Origin: an uncultured Granulosicoccus sp.
GTDB lineage: Bacteria > Pseudomonadota > Gammaproteobacteria > Granulosicoccales > Granulosicoccaceae
DNA: 64,000 nt
Direction of reading: 5' to 3'
Assembly (NCBI GenBank): GCA_947499955.1
Contig: CANMQI010000013.1
Span: 140,611 to 204,610, forward strand
Both the position numbers and the translations under genes were made by a program. The notes beneath the pieces are model-generated. The model was not told where the DNA came from. It searched no databases and saw only the letters and a program-made list of their open reading frames with translations. Positions within the stretch are counted from its first letter, which is position 1; every line of letters starts with the position of its first letter. Positions 1 through 9,887 of the stretch are shown here, in pieces.

Positions 1-567
1 GACCTGCGTGGTCGTGATGCCGACAGACTCGCGTACCACCGACCCCACACCATCGGCGGCAATCAGCAAACGCGCGCGAACACGGTCGCCACCTTCGAGC
101 TGGACCTCGACGAAGCCCTCCTGCGGACGCACAGCAACGACTCTGGCAGCGGTACGATGATCCACGCTCGATTGTGCCAGCAGAGGTTGCAGTGACTCGA
201 CCAGATGCTGATTGTCGAGCACATGACCCAGGGCATCGACCCCCATTTCTGCCGCCGTCAGGCGGGTGGCACCAAAATAGCCCTTGTGAGACACCACGAC
301 CTGACGGATAGGCGCAGCATCTTCGGCGATGGCTGACCAGAGACCGTGCCGGTCAAACCAGCGCTGGGTACCGAGGCTGACCGCAGTGCAACGCTGCTTG
401 AGATAATGCGTGGCAGCGTCTGATGCGGCTGCCACGTCTGCCATTGGCCCCTGTGCATCGAGCAAGACAACCTGCCAGCCCTGTGCGGCGAGCACCTGCG
501 CCAGGGGCACACCGACCAGGCCGGCCCCCACGATGGCAATATCCGCAATGGTGTCTTGCTCGGCCAT
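1..567 (-). CDS. ubiH: UbiH-type FAD-dependent ubiquinone hydroxylase, 5' part only
   Basis: The first 189 codons are present and the gene runs off the left edge. The N-terminus carries the Rossmann FAD motif IVGAGLVGVPLAQVLA at about residues 10-25, and a second FAD-contact motif (LLIAADGVGSVVRE) appears near residue 170, as in the UbiH/UbiF/VisC monooxygenase family. These enzymes hydroxylate the aromatic ring of ubiquinone precursors at the inner membrane. The ATG shares one base with the pepP stop (TGATG), matching the conserved gammaproteobacterial order ygfB-pepP-ubiH-visC, so translational coupling is likely. Position directly after pepP argues for UbiH rather than VisC/UbiI; the missing C-terminus prevents a firmer subfamily call. 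Confidence 0.88.
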   Translation of the reverse strand, partial: MAEQDTIADIAIVGAGLVGVPLAQVLAAQGWQVVLLDAQGPMADVAAASDAATHYLKQRCTAVSLGTQRWFDRHGLWSAIAEDAAPIRQVVVSHKGYFGATRLTAAEMGVDALGHVLDNQHLVESLQPLLAQSSVDHRTAARVVAVRPQEGFVEVQLEGGDRVRARLLIAADGVGSVVRESVGITTTQV

Positions 568-1913
568 CAGGCGTCGCCGCGCATGAACGCTTCGATATCG
601 TCCACGCTTTTCACGACATCGGAGGTGATCACTTCATGAGCATCGCGTGTCACGATGATGTCGTCTTCGATGCGAATGCCGATGTTGCGATACTCCTTCG
701 GAATACGCCTGTCATTGCCAAGATACAAGCCTGGCTCCACGGTGAGCACCATGCCCGGTTCCAGCACACGCCAGTCGCCATTGATCTTGTATTCACCCAC
801 ATCATGCACATCGATGCCCAGCCAGTGCCCGGTGCGATGCATGTAATAGGGCTTGTAGGCTTCCTGCTTGATCAGCGTCGGCAACTTGCCCTTGAGCACA
901 CCGATGTCACGCAGTCCACGGGTGAGCACCTTGACAGCGGCCTCGTGCGGCTCGTTCCAGTGATTGCCCGGCTGCACCGCCGCAATGGCGGCCAGCTGCG
1001 CTTCGAGCACGATGTTGTATACGCTCTTCTGCGCCTCGGTGAACGTGCCATTGACCGGGAAGGTGCGCGTGATGTCACCGGCATAACCGGCCAGCTCGGC
1101 GCCCGAGTCGATCAGTACCAGCTCCCCGTCCTGCAATACATCATGATTTTCCGTGTAATGCAGAATGCAGCCATTCTCGCCCCCCCCCACGATCGGCAGG
1201 AAGGAATGCTCGGCGCCGTGTGAACGGTATTCGGCAATCAGCTCGGCTTCCAGTTCATACTCGTGCATGCCGGGTCGTGATGCCCGCATGGCTCTGGCAT
1301 GCCCCGCCGCGCTGAGCCTTGCCGCCTGGCGCATCAGTGTCAGTTCGGTACGGCTCTTGATGACGCGCATCTCGTCAAGGTGGAAATCCAGTGAAATGAA
1401 GGAATCCGGATCTCCACCTTCACGCCGTCGGCTGGAACGCGCCTTGTTCAGCCAGCCGAGCAGCTGCGCATCGAAGGCCAGGTCCTTGCCCAGTGTGTGG
1501 AAGACCGATTGCTTGTTCTCCAGCAGACCCGGCAGGATGTCATCGATATCACCGATGGGGAAGGCATCATCAGCCCCCAGCACCTCTGGTGCCTCTTCGA
1601 CACCCAGACGACGACCGTTCCAGGTTTCCTTTTCCGGATCGCGCTCGCGGCAGAACATCAGATACTGGCCGGCGCGACGATTGGGAATCAGCACCATGAG
1701 GGCATCCGGCTCGTCGAAGCCGCTCAGATACAGCATGTTGCTGTCGGCCCGGTAGGGGTATTCGGTATCGCGACTACGAATACTGGCCCGCGCCGCCGGT
1801 ATCACGGCGATGGAGTTTTCTCCCATGATGCGCATCAGGGCGCGGCGACGACGTTTGAGTTCCGCGTCCAGACTCTTGCTGAATCGCTGCGTTCGGCGGC
1901 TGCCTTTAGTCAT
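567..1913 (-). CDS. pepP: Xaa-Pro aminopeptidase (aminopeptidase P)
   Basis: 448 residues, the usual length for AMPP. It removes an N-terminal residue that precedes proline, using a dinuclear Mn centre of the pita-bread fold. All five metal ligands are visible: D269 (LIDSG), D280 (AGDITRTF), H363 (TGHWLG), E393 (TVEPGLY) and E416 (IRIEDD), close to the E. coli numbering of 260/271/354/383/406. The N-terminal creatinase-like domain covers about residues 10-150. It overlaps the upstream UPF0149 gene by 4 bp (ATGA) and touches ubiH downstream, so the three form an operon. Cytoplasmic. Confidence 0.96.
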   Translation of the reverse strand: MTKGSRRTQRFSKSLDAELKRRRRALMRIMGENSIAVIPAARASIRSRDTEYPYRADSNMLYLSGFDEPDALMVLIPNRRAGQYLMFCRERDPEKETWNGRRLGVEEAPEVLGADDAFPIGDIDDILPGLLENKQSVFHTLGKDLAFDAQLLGWLNKARSSRRREGGDPDSFISLDFHLDEMRVIKSRTELTLMRQAARLSAAGHARAMRASRPGMHEYELEAELIAEYRSHGAEHSFLPIVGGGENGCILHYTENHDVLQDGELVLIDSGAELAGYAGDITRTFPVNGTFTEAQKSVYNIVLEAQLAAIAAVQPGNHWNEPHEAAVKVLTRGLRDIGVLKGKLPTLIKQEAYKPYYMHRTGHWLGIDVHDVGEYKINGDWRVLEPGMVLTVEPGLYLGNDRRIPKEYRNIGIRIEDDIIVTRDAHEVITSDVVKSVDDIEAFMRGDA

Positions 1914-2473
1914 GAGGGCTTCTGTTGGGTTACAGGGGTAATGGGTCGCAGTTCTTCCAGGACCAGCAGGACACCGACGCGCACATACTCCAGCAGTTCG
2001 GTGTACACCGCTTCATCGGCACCGCCGTCGTCGACTTCAACCGCATCGATTTCCTGAAAGTCGGCAATGATTTCACGACTGTCCTCCGGCAAGGGCTTCT
2101 GCCCTCCCTGGCCCAGGGCGATACCGACACCATAGGTAAAACCGCCGCAGAAGTCGCCCAGCGCCCGGGTACGCACGTCTACCGGCACGTCATCATCAGG
2201 CAGGACAGGCGAGAATTCGAGGTCACTGTCGTTGAGTGAGCTCAAGGTCTGCGAAAACCATTCATCGAGCGTCTTCAGCTCTCCCGCCCTGGAGGCGACG
2301 GATTCGGGCGACAGCGAGGCGGCGTCCAGCAACTCGGTAAACCAGCGAGTCTTGGCAGCGGCGCTCGGCATCGAGCACAACAGGCCGCAGCACAATCCAT
2401 GGATCTCGGACAGTGGCAGGGGTAGATCGAGCCGCTCGATGGCGGTCGATAGTGTCTGAGTAGTGAGCGTCAC
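1910..2473 (-). CDS. ygfB: UPF0149 (YgfB-like) family protein
   Basis: 187 residues from a GTG codon; no in-frame ATG gives a better start. It has the UPF0149 features: LSEIHGLCCGLLC near residue 20, a central helical region with DEWF, and FCGGFTYGVG near residue 110. YgfB proteins are small alpha-helical cytoplasmic proteins of incompletely known role; in Pseudomonas one affects expression of a peptidoglycan amidase. It is first in the ygfB-pepP-ubiH operon, and the divergent zapB-like/zapA pair starts about 76 bp away. Identity is firm; function is not inferable from sequence. Confidence 0.88.
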   Translation of the reverse strand: MTLTTQTLSTAIERLDLPLPLSEIHGLCCGLLCSMPSAAAKTRWFTELLDAASLSPESVASRAGELKTLDEWFSQTLSSLNDSDLEFSPVLPDDDVPVDVRTRALGDFCGGFTYGVGIALGQGGQKPLPEDSREIIADFQEIDAVEVDDGGADEAVYTELLEYVRVGVLLVLEELRPITPVTQQKPS

Positions 2474-2549
2474 GGATAAACCAAGTCATTGCCAGCAGAA
2501 CAGCACCCAAGTATACAATGCCCTCAACGCAACCAGACGAGGCCGCCGC

Positions 2550-2771
2550 ATGAGTCGTCCAGCATTAGATGAGCAGTTCGAGTTACTCGAGACACGACTG
2601 CAGGCCCTGATGGCGCTTTGCACTCGTTTGCGTCAGGAAAATCAGGTCCTGCGCAGTCAGCAGGAGTCACTGGTCGAGGAGAGAGCTCGACTGATCGACA
2701 AGAACGAAACTGCCCGCAACAAGGTGGAACAGATGATCGTGCGCCTGAAGTCACTGGAAGTGAGCCAATGA
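2550..2771 (+). CDS. TIGR02449 family small coiled-coil protein
   Basis: 73 residues starting MSRPALDEQFELLETRLQ, nearly all a heptad coiled coil (LxxRLxxLMxLCxRLRQENQVLRxQQ). This matches the short TIGR02449 family that sits directly upstream of zapA in many gammaproteobacteria and resembles ZapB or SlyX in size and shape. A cell-division role alongside ZapA is inferred from context only. I chose the ATG at 2550 because conservation begins there; an open frame extends upstream to 2463 but overlaps the ygfB start region. The stop overlaps the zapA ATG by 4 bp (ATGA). Confidence 0.82.
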   Translation: MSRPALDEQFELLETRLQALMALCTRLRQENQVLRSQQESLVEERARLIDKNETARNKVEQMIVRLKSLEVSQ

Positions 2772-3145
2772 GCGACAAACGCAACGATCGCAAGCAGGAA
2801 CCCGGTGGCAACCGGCCTGCCCGGCTGCGCATCCTGGACAAGGAAGTGCAGATCTCCTGCAAACCGGGGGAAGAGGACGATCTGATGCAGGCCGCCGCCT
2901 ATATCGACCGTTCCATGCGGGACTTGCGCAAGCGCAACACTACCTCCAGCATCGAGAAAATCGCCATTGTCACGGCCATCAATACGGCCAATGCACTGCT
3001 CAAGTCACGTTCGCTGGAGAGTTCGAGCCAGCAGCGCTCAGAAGGTCAGGACAGCGACATTGCCGAGCGATTGTCGGAACTGAACAGCAAGCTGGAGGAG
3101 TTACTGGAAGAAAATGTCGTAAATTCGACAAACACGACAGAGTAA
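2768..3145 (+). CDS. zapA: Cell division protein ZapA
   Basis: 125 residues. The ZapA domain is clear: a beta-hairpin start (ARLRILDKEVQISCKPGEEDDLMQAA, with YIDRSMRDLRK following) and a C-terminal coiled coil (AERLSELNSKLEELLEE). ZapA binds FtsZ at midcell and promotes filament bundling. It is translationally coupled to the upstream coiled-coil gene and followed by the 6S RNA gene and fau, the classic zapA-ssrS-ygfA order. The first 15 residues are a charged disordered tail. Confidence 0.93.
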   Translation: MSDKRNDRKQEPGGNRPARLRILDKEVQISCKPGEEDDLMQAAAYIDRSMRDLRKRNTTSSIEKIAIVTAINTANALLKSRSLESSSQQRSEGQDSDIAERLSELNSKLEELLEENVVNSTNTTE

Positions 3146-3192
3146 CCAGTGTTTAACGACCAATTGCACGCGATCATGATAGTCTTTGAATC

Positions 3193-3380
3193 GTATCTTC
3201 TGCGGTGCTCGTTATTTGGTTGGGTATATCCCTTGAGCCTAATTTCTCACCCCGGGGACGATCTGGTCGCTGTTGTTGTGCATGTCCGTTACGGCGGAAA
3301 GCCTGATACGGTTCCAGTTGTCCCCACCTGAACCGCTTGGTTCAAGGTAGCACACCAAAAACGGTACTCGTGGTTGATAC
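3193..3380 (+). ncRNA. ssrS: 6S RNA
   Basis: About 188 nt between zapA and the 5-formyl-THF cyclo-ligase gene, the conserved site of ssrS. The ends pair: GTATC (3193-3197) with GATAC (3376-3380), continued by CTGCGG/CGTGG and TCGTT/AACGG with internal bulges. Hallmark segments are visible: the 5' strand CCCTTGAGCC near 3231-3240 and the 3' strand CTGAACCGCTTGGTTCAAGG near 3329-3348, like the CCTTGAACCAAGGGTTCAAGG element of E. coli 6S RNA. 6S RNA mimics an open promoter and sequesters sigma70 RNA polymerase in stationary phase. Exact ends are estimated from the closing stem. Co-transcription with the next gene is likely because its ATG lies 4 bp past the stem. Confidence 0.88.
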
Positions 3381-3383
3381 TCT

Positions 3384-4103
3384 ATGATTGCTTCCGACAA
3401 CGATCGGACAGATAACGGCGCGGCTTCGGGGACTTTCCCCGACGACACGCAGGCCGTTTCAGGTAGTGACACCGCCTCCTCTGCCGCGACTCCCGAGCAG
3501 GACGCGCAGCGACCCAACCTCCGTCAACTGTTGCGCACACGTCGTGACAGCCTCTCCGAAGCCGTTGTTGCACGGAACTCGCAGCTCATTGCCGCGCAGC
3601 TACAGCCCTTGCTGCAGGATGCCGGACGCATTGCAGGCTATCTGGCGTTCGGCAAAGAGGTGAATGTCGAGCAGCTGCTGGCCGATTGCCGCGCTCGCCA
3701 CAGCACGACATTCGTGCCGCTGATCCAGAGCGATCACACCCTGTTGTTCTCGCCACTGGATGACAGCACCGTTATCGTGCAGAACCGATACGGTATCCGC
3801 GAACCGGTATACGAGTCACGTGATTGCATCGCACCGATGGCACTCGATGTGGTGCTCGTGCCACTACTCGGATTCGACCCGCACTGCCACCGCATGGGAA
3901 TGGGTGGCGGCTACTACGACCGTTCATTTACCCATCGGCGACATCCGGCCCCCACTGCCAGCCCCGAGCAGAGCACGACGCCCCTGTTGATCGGCGTGGC
4001 TCATCAACTGCAATGTGTGGACAACATCAGCACGCAATGGTGGGACGTGCCGCTGGACATGGTGGTGACCGAAAGCCGTATCTACCGCAGAAACAGCGAA
4101 TAG
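3384..4103 (+). CDS. fau: 5-formyltetrahydrofolate cyclo-ligase
   Basis: 239 residues. It converts 5-formyl-THF to 5,10-methenyl-THF with ATP. The conserved core starts at RQLLRTRRDSL (about residue 47) and includes AGYLAFGKEVNV and the family signature GMGGGYYDRSF near residue 173. The first 45 residues are an Asp/Ala/Ser-rich extension not needed for the fold; no better internal start is seen, so either the extension is real or translation starts at a rare codon. A proline-rich insert follows the signature. It lies immediately after 6S RNA, and its last 22 bp overlap the convergent ilvA. Confidence 0.9.
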   Translation: MIASDNDRTDNGAASGTFPDDTQAVSGSDTASSAATPEQDAQRPNLRQLLRTRRDSLSEAVVARNSQLIAAQLQPLLQDAGRIAGYLAFGKEVNVEQLLADCRARHSTTFVPLIQSDHTLLFSPLDDSTVIVQNRYGIREPVYESRDCIAPMALDVVLVPLLGFDPHCHRMGMGGGYYDRSFTHRRHPAPTASPEQSTTPLLIGVAHQLQCVDNISTQWWDVPLDMVVTESRIYRRNSE

Positions 4104-5602
4104 GCCTCGTTGTCGGTTTCCTCCTGACCGGTAAAACCCAGCTGCGCGATGAATTCATCCAGCTTGCCCTCATCGCCGGCAGGCACCGACATACCCACCA
4201 GCACCCGCCCATAGGCAGCACCGTGGTTGCGATAATGAAACAGGGTAATATTCCAGCTCTGCCCCATGGCAGACAGAAAACCCAGCAAGGCCCCCGGCCG
4301 TTCCGGGAAGGCGAATCGATAGAGTCGTTCCGAGGAGATGTTGGCCGCACCACCGATCATGTGCCGCAAGTGCAGCTTGGCGGTATCGTTATGCGACATG
4401 TCCAGCACCGGGTATCCCTTGTCGGTCAGGATCGATACCAGCGTATCCCGCTCTTCATCGCCACCGGGCATCTCGATACCGGCAAACACATGGGCCGTGC
4501 CTGAATCCGAGTAGCGGTAGTTGAACTCCGTGATGGCGCGCTTGCCCAGCGCCTGACAGAACGCCAGAAAGCTGCCCGGTCTTTCCGGAATGGTGACTGC
4601 CAGCAGTGCCTCCCGACTCTCACCCACTTCAACCCGTTCGGCCACATGACGCAGTCGATCAAAATTGATATTGGCGCCACTGGTCACGGCAATCATCGTC
4701 TGACCGGTAACCTTGCGCTCACGAATGTAGCGCTTCATGCCGGCAACCGCCAGGGCCCCGGCGGGCTCTGTCAGCGTACGTGTCTCATTGAAGATATCCT
4801 TGATGGCCGCGGACATCTCGTCGACGCTGACCAGTATGACTTCATCCAGATACTGACGGCAGACTTCAAAGCAGTGCTCCCCCACCTGCTTGACCGCAAC
4901 ACCATCGGCGAACAATCCCACCTGTGGCAGCACGACTCGCTCGTTGGCCTTGAGTGAATCGTGCATCGAGGCGGCATCGATCGGTTCCACGCCCACGATC
5001 CTGACTTCCGGGCGCAGGTATTTCAGGTAGACACTGATACCGGCTGCCAGACCACCACCGCCAACCGGCACGAACACCACGTCCATCGGTTCGGGGTGCT
5101 GACGGCACAGCTCCACACCCACGGTTCCCTGTCCGGCGATGGTATTGGGGTCATCAAAGGGATGAATGAAGGGAAATCCGCGCTCCTCACCCAGGGTCAG
5201 GGCATGTGCCAGAGCTGTATCAAAGTCGTCACCGTGCAGAATGGCTTCGGCGCCGAGGGCTCGCACGGCCTCGACCTTGATACCCGGCGTGGTCTGCGGC
5301 ATGACGATGACCGCTTCGATACCCAGTTCACGGGCGGCCAGCGCCACGCCCTGTGCATGATTACCGGCCGAGGCGGCAATGACACCTGGCGCTGGCGTCT
5401 CCTGCAGCAGTTTATAGATGCGATTGAAGGCGCCACGGCATTTGAACGAGAAGACCTGCTGCTCGTCCTCACGCTTGAGCAGCACGGTGTTGTTCAGTCG
5501 GCGCGACAGAACCGGCGCTGCATGCAGACGAGTTTCAATGGACACATCATAGACACGGGCAGAGAGAATGCGTTTGATATACTCGGCTTGTAACTGGCTC
5601 AT
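4082..5602 (-). CDS. ilvA: Biosynthetic threonine deaminase
   Basis: 506 residues from [13 protein letters not shown], close to E. coli IlvA (514). It deaminates threonine to 2-oxobutanoate, the first step of isoleucine synthesis. The PLP lysine is K54 (SFKCRGA), with the substrate/PLP loop [12 protein letters not shown] and the glycine loop [10 protein letters not shown]. Two ACT-like regulatory domains occupy about residues 325-506 ([18 protein letters not shown] and [16 protein letters not shown]), marking the isoleucine-inhibited form rather than the catabolic one. The open frame extends 41 codons further upstream, but that stretch overlaps the divergent rpiA 5' end and is not conserved. 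Confidence 0.95.
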   Translation of the reverse strand: MSQLQAEYIKRILSARVYDVSIETRLHAAPVLSRRLNNTVLLKREDEQQVFSFKCRGAFNRIYKLLQETPAPGVIAASAGNHAQGVALAARELGIEAVIVMPQTTPGIKVEAVRALGAEAILHGDDFDTALAHALTLGEERGFPFIHPFDDPNTIAGQGTVGVELCRQHPEPMDVVFVPVGGGGLAAGISVYLKYLRPEVRIVGVEPIDAASMHDSLKANERVVLPQVGLFADGVAVKQVGEHCFEVCRQYLDEVILVSVDEMSAAIKDIFNETRTLTEPAGALAVAGMKRYIRERKVTGQTMIAVTSGANINFDRLRHVAERVEVGESREALLAVTIPERPGSFLAFCQALGKRAITEFNYRYSDSGTAHVFAGIEMPGGDEERDTLVSILTDKGYPVLDMSHNDTAKLHLRHMIGGAANISSERLYRFAFPERPGALLGFLSAMGQSWNITLFHYRNHGAAYGRVLVGMSVPAGDEGKLDEFIAQLGFTGQEETDNEAYSLFLR

Positions 5603-5662
5603 CAATCGCCTGTGCCTGGCTGGTGTCGAATGGAATCCGCAAATGTACTCGGTTTCACGTCG

Positions 5663-6388
5663 ATGAACCAGCCAACGGCCACATTCCATACACTTATACC
5701 TCAGGTTCGACAATCCATCGTGCATCCCGGAAAACAGGCAGCGGCCCTGGCCGCTCTCGAATACGTCCAGAACGACAGCCTGCTTGGCGTCGGTACCGGC
5801 TCTACCGTCAATGTCTTCATTGATGCGCTGGCCGCCTCCAGCATTCGCATCAGCGGCGCTGTCGCCAGCTCCGAAGCCACGGCTGAACGACTCAAGTCAC
5901 ATGGCATCGAGGTGCTCGACCTGAACATGGCAGGCCAGCTGGAGCTCTACATCGATGGTGCCGACGAATCAGACCCCGGACTGCGATTGATCAAGGGCGG
6001 CGGCGGCGCGCTGACTCGGGAAAAGATCATCGCAGCGGCCAGTCGCAAGTTCATCTGCATTGTCGACAAGAGCAAGCAGGTTGACATCCTCGGCACCTTC
6101 CCGCTGCCTGTTGAAGTCATTCCCATGGCCCGCAGTTTCGTGGCGCGCGAGATCGTGCGTCTGGGTGCCGATCCGGAGTATCGCGAAGCCCCGCCGACCG
6201 ATAACGGCAACATCATCCTCGATTGCCATGGCTTCTCGATCACGGACCCCGTTGGCCTCGAAGCGGCCATCAATGCCATTCCAGGTGTCGTGACCAACGG
6301 CCTGTTCGCCGCCAGAGGTGCCGACCTGCTGCTGGTCGGTCATGACAGCGGTGAGGTGGAAACCATCAAGGCTGCTGCCGCTGACTGA
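5663..6388 (+). CDS. rpiA: Ribose-5-phosphate isomerase A
   Basis: 241 residues from [10 protein letters not shown]. Interconverts ribose-5-P and ribulose-5-P in the pentose phosphate pathway. Family motifs: [15 protein letters not shown] (phosphate loop), [10 protein letters not shown] (catalytic Asp) and [12 protein letters not shown]. It has about 20 more N-terminal residues than E. coli RpiA. It diverges from ilvA with a 60-bp gap, an arrangement common in gammaproteobacteria. A GC hairpin follows the stop. Confidence 0.95.
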   Translation: MNQPTATFHTLIPQVRQSIVHPGKQAAALAALEYVQNDSLLGVGTGSTVNVFIDALAASSIRISGAVASSEATAERLKSHGIEVLDLNMAGQLELYIDGADESDPGLRLIKGGGGALTREKIIAAASRKFICIVDKSKQVDILGTFPLPVEVIPMARSFVAREIVRLGADPEYREAPPTDNGNIILDCHGFSITDPVGLEAAINAIPGVVTNGLFAARGADLLLVGHDSGEVETIKAAAAD

Positions 6389-6402
6389 TCAGCTGGCCGA
6401 AC

Positions 6403-6427
6403 CTGCCCGGCCAACAGCGCCGGGCAG
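6403..6427 (+). terminator. Hairpin after rpiA
   Basis: A perfect 9-bp inverted repeat, CTGCCCGGC / GCCGGGCAG, with a 7-nt loop, starts 14 bp after the rpiA stop. The following sequence (ATCAGCACGGTTTT) has its T run too far away for a classic intrinsic terminator, so this may end transcription weakly or only protect the 3' end. The next gene on the other strand ends at 6586. Confidence 0.45.
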
Positions 6428-6585
6428 ATCAGCACGGTTTTGCGGACAAGCCATTGCCGAGGCGCTGGCAAGGCCATCCACCGCTTCAGGACCTGGGTCG
6501 CGGATCAAAGGGTCGCCTTGTCGGGCGGGCGCACGCAGACTCTGAGTCTCACCTTGTTTCCCGATCGCCCCACTCGCTGTTGTGT

Positions 6586-9147
6586 CTACTCTTCCGGCTC
6601 TTCGGCTTCCAGCGGCACTTCCAGCGTGATGCGCGTGCCCTTCTCGAGATTGCTGGCCGCCACCTTGCCGCCATGCAGTGACACGACCCGCGCCACCAGC
6701 GCCAGCCCCAGACCAATACCCTTGAACTGACCTGCAGTCTTGGCATCACGCCGGAAGCGGGTAAACAACTGGCCCAGCATGGCCGGATCGATACCCACGC
6801 CCTGATCATCGATGGTCAGTACTGCCCGGTCGTCCTGTCGAACCAGACGCACAGTCACTGTCGTGCCTTCCGGCGAATACTTGATGGCATTGCTCAGAAT
6901 GTTGCAGATCGCCCGCTCCAGCGAGGCTGCATCACCCTTGACCCACAGATCGTCATCTTCCGAATCGACATCCAGTTCGATCTGCTTGCTCAGCGCCTGC
7001 GGCTGCATCTGATCCAGCGAATTATCCAGTACACCGTTCATGTACACCGAAGTGAATTTCACCTCCGACAGACTGTCGGCGCGCGCCACGTGCAACAGGT
7101 CATCCATCATGGACAGCGAGGTCTTGATGTTCTGCTCGATGCGTGGATCCCCATTCTGCTCCAGCAGATAGAGGGCTGATATCAAGGGCGATCGAAGGTC
7201 GTGCGACAGGTAATCCACCATCTCCGCACGCGCCCGTTCAGCCGTACGGATATCGGTCACATCGAGCACACTGGCGCAGATCAGGCGATCGGCAAGGCGT
7301 TCGCCAACGGCACTGAAATTGACCACCAGCTCGCGCTCACCAACACTGTAGATCACCTGCCAGGACTGGCTTTCCAGCACCAGCTGATCAAAATGGTTGC
7401 GTCCGTCAACCGATTCCAGCTGTTGGCCGATGCAAGCCAGAAAATCGGCGAATTCGCCGCGCTCGGTAAACTCCGGCACCATGCGATACACCAGGGGATT
7501 GGCGCGGATGCACTCGCCGGCCGCATTCCACACGGCAAAACCCATGGGGCTGCCATCGAGAATGGTGTCGGAGAACACCTTGACGTTGCGCAGCCATTCC
7601 AGCTGCTCGCTGAGCTTCAGCGCATTGGTCTGCAGTTTTTCAATGGAGCTACTGAGCCTGCCCGCCTCGCCGCGAGAACGCACACGCGCCAGATTGTTCA
7701 CGTACTGGGTGATGGCGCGGCTGTAATCGGTGTTGCTGAACACGATTTCGATATGCAGTGGCAGCTTGCCCGGATACTGGCGAGCATGCACACCACGGCG
7801 CATCCGCCAGTTGGCCTCACCGCCGCTTACCCGCTGCTCCGGCAAACCTTCGCCACCACTGAAGATCTGGCCACCGGAGCTGAACCGCCACCCCCGAATC
7901 GGCAGATGCCGTTGTGCCGCCCGAAAGAAGCCCGCCAGTAGCTCGTTGCTCTGCGCGTCGCGCTGCGGCAAATGGGGTTCGAGCTTGGCCCGCTCCCGCT
8001 CCAGGTAGCGGTTGACGTAATCCAGACGGTGCCAACTCCACAACAGATAGCTGCCCAGCAGTGGCAGCGCTGCTGGCAGGGGTGCGTACCAAAGCCGGAA
8101 ATAGCGGTACAACAGGAAACTGCAGACAACCGGTACACAGGCTCCAACGATGGCCGATACCAACGCCCAGCGAGGCGGTGCTCGCGAATACAGCAACAGC
8201 ATCAGAGGCAGCAGTGTCAGCGCCATCAGCATATTGGTGTACGGGCCGATGCTGGTGACCAGGCTCTGATCGCGCAGTGCCGAGAACACATTGGCATGGA
8301 TCTCGACGCCGGGGACGGGCTGGTCCAGTGCCGACACCGGCGTGGGCACGACATCACCCAGACCCGTCGTCGTCAGGCCGACAAAAACGATCTTGCCTTC
8401 CAGCTCGGCGGGCGACACATCGCCATTGACGATATCCACGGCCGGGATCCGTCGAAACGCACCATTGGGCCCATAGAAGGGAATCAATACCTCGTGATCC
8501 TCGACCCACAGACCTTGCGTGCTGTCACGCTCGACGGGATTACCCGGCAGGGGCTCAGGCAGGCCCTGCACCGCCTCCAGTGCTGCCAGCGACAAGGCCG
8601 GCCAGTGAGGCTGAACGAAACCTGACTTCAGGTACACGCGACGCACGATACCGTCATCATCGATAGGCAGAAAGATGTGCCCCAGATAATCGACATGACG
8701 CGTGATCGAGGAGATCGGCAGAGACTCGATGGCTGCCGTGCCACGCCCGCCTTCCGTCAGCACAGGCAAAACCGGCAGGGGTAATGCCGCTATGGCCTTG
8801 ACCAGCCGGGAATCATCGGCGGAATTACTGGAAGGCTCCACGTACAGGAGATCCAGCACGACCGCTCTGGCACCCTGCAGCTGTTCCAGCAGCTGGGCCT
8901 GCAGATCGCGTGACCAGGGCCAGCGACCCAGCTCTGCCAGACTGCGTGGATCGATGCCGGCGATGACGACATCTTCCGGCACCACACGTTGATGAGCACG
9001 TACCCAGTTGTCATGCAGCAGGCGATCGACCTTGCGAGTCGCATCACTCCACTGCAGTAGCCACACCGTGGCCAGCAGGGTACACAGAAACAACAGCAAG
9101 CCCTTGACGGTAATCCTGCGCTGACTCGCAATGGCGACGCCCTTCAC
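6586..9147 (-). CDS. CHASE2-domain sensor histidine kinase
   Basis: 853 residues from a GTG. Order: one N-terminal membrane helix (15-33), a periplasmic CHASE2 domain (about 45-310, with DVVIAGIDPRSLAELGRWPW), three membrane helices (about 310-390), a PAS-like domain near 510-620 (ILDGSPMGFAVWNAAGECIR), HisKA with phospho-acceptor H649 (YLSHDLRSPLISALY), and HATPase_c with N box NILSNAIKYSPEG, DQGVGIDP and KGIGLGLALV. CHASE2 senses an unknown extracytoplasmic signal. The response regulator gene lies 32 bp upstream on the same strand, so the two form a two-component system. The ligand cannot be told from sequence. Confidence 0.9.
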   Translation of the reverse strand: MKGVAIASQRRITVKGLLLFLCTLLATVWLLQWSDATRKVDRLLHDNWVRAHQRVVPEDVVIAGIDPRSLAELGRWPWSRDLQAQLLEQLQGARAVVLDLLYVEPSSNSADDSRLVKAIAALPLPVLPVLTEGGRGTAAIESLPISSITRHVDYLGHIFLPIDDDGIVRRVYLKSGFVQPHWPALSLAALEAVQGLPEPLPGNPVERDSTQGLWVEDHEVLIPFYGPNGAFRRIPAVDIVNGDVSPAELEGKIVFVGLTTTGLGDVVPTPVSALDQPVPGVEIHANVFSALRDQSLVTSIGPYTNMLMALTLLPLMLLLYSRAPPRWALVSAIVGACVPVVCSFLLYRYFRLWYAPLPAALPLLGSYLLWSWHRLDYVNRYLERERAKLEPHLPQRDAQSNELLAGFFRAAQRHLPIRGWRFSSGGQIFSGGEGLPEQRVSGGEANWRMRRGVHARQYPGKLPLHIEIVFSNTDYSRAITQYVNNLARVRSRGEAGRLSSSIEKLQTNALKLSEQLEWLRNVKVFSDTILDGSPMGFAVWNAAGECIRANPLVYRMVPEFTERGEFADFLACIGQQLESVDGRNHFDQLVLESQSWQVIYSVGERELVVNFSAVGERLADRLICASVLDVTDIRTAERARAEMVDYLSHDLRSPLISALYLLEQNGDPRIEQNIKTSLSMMDDLLHVARADSLSEVKFTSVYMNGVLDNSLDQMQPQALSKQIELDVDSEDDDLWVKGDAASLERAICNILSNAIKYSPEGTTVTVRLVRQDDRAVLTIDDQGVGIDPAMLGQLFTRFRRDAKTAGQFKGIGLGLALVARVVSLHGGKVAASNLEKGTRITLEVPLEAEEPEE

Positions 9148-9179
9148 GTATCAATGCGCATGTCGGGCCAAGAGCGTCA

Positions 9180-9887
9180 TCAGACGCTGCCAGTGTGCTC
9201 CTCAAGGCGATAACCATGCTGATAGATGGAGGTCAGCTTCCAGCGTTCCGAGGCCAGCAGCCGTAGCTTCTTGCGCAGACGGCTGGCATGGGTATCCACG
9301 GTGCGCGTGTTGAGTTCGGCCGAGGTACCCCAGACCGAGGTCAGCAGGTGCTGACGCGACAGGACACGGCCACGATTGCGGAACATGAACAATGCCAGTT
9401 CGTATTCCTTTTCCGTCAGTTTGATCACCTCGTCATTGAGGCGCACCTGTCGATTGGAGGTATCGAAGACATAAGGGGGGCATTCCAGAATCTCGACTTC
9501 CGGCTGGGCACGTCTGGCCAGCGCATAGAGTCGCGCCAGCAATTCATGCTGGCGTACCGGTTTGGCCAGATAATCATCAGCGCCTGCACGCAGGGCCGTG
9601 ACGATGTCTTCCTCAGCCTGCCGAGCGGTGGCAAAGATGACCGGAATATCGCTGGTCAGGGTCTTGCGGATCCAGTGCAGCACTTCCAGACCGGAACTGC
9701 CGGTCTGCAGCGTCCAGTCGAGCACGACGACATCATAGGTCGACTTTCGGAATGCGCGCTGAAATTCTTCAGCCGTGTTGAACACGCCGCAATAGTATCC
9801 CTTGCTTTCTATCCACCCGCTGACACGGGCGGCCTGCTCGAGGTTGTCCTCCAGGAGGGCAATCCTCAAGTTCTGCCTGTCACTCAT
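9180..9887 (-). CDS. OmpR/PhoB-family response regulator
   Basis: 235 residues. The receiver domain (about 6-125) has the acidic pair LLEDN, phospho-acceptor D57 (VVVLDWTL), the conserved Thr/Ala switch region and K in AKPVRQHELLARL. The C-terminal winged helix (about 135-230) has the usual KLTEKEYELALFMFRNRGRVLSRQHLL and RTVDTHASRLRKKL. It is transcribed before the CHASE2 kinase, its likely partner. Target genes are unknown; the 229 bp upstream hold no operator I can recognise. Confidence 0.92.
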   Translation of the reverse strand: MSDRQNLRIALLEDNLEQAARVSGWIESKGYYCGVFNTAEEFQRAFRKSTYDVVVLDWTLQTGSSGLEVLHWIRKTLTSDIPVIFATARQAEEDIVTALRAGADDYLAKPVRQHELLARLYALARRAQPEVEILECPPYVFDTSNRQVRLNDEVIKLTEKEYELALFMFRNRGRVLSRQHLLTSVWGTSAELNTRTVDTHASRLRKKLRLLASERWKLTSIYQHGYRLEEHTGSV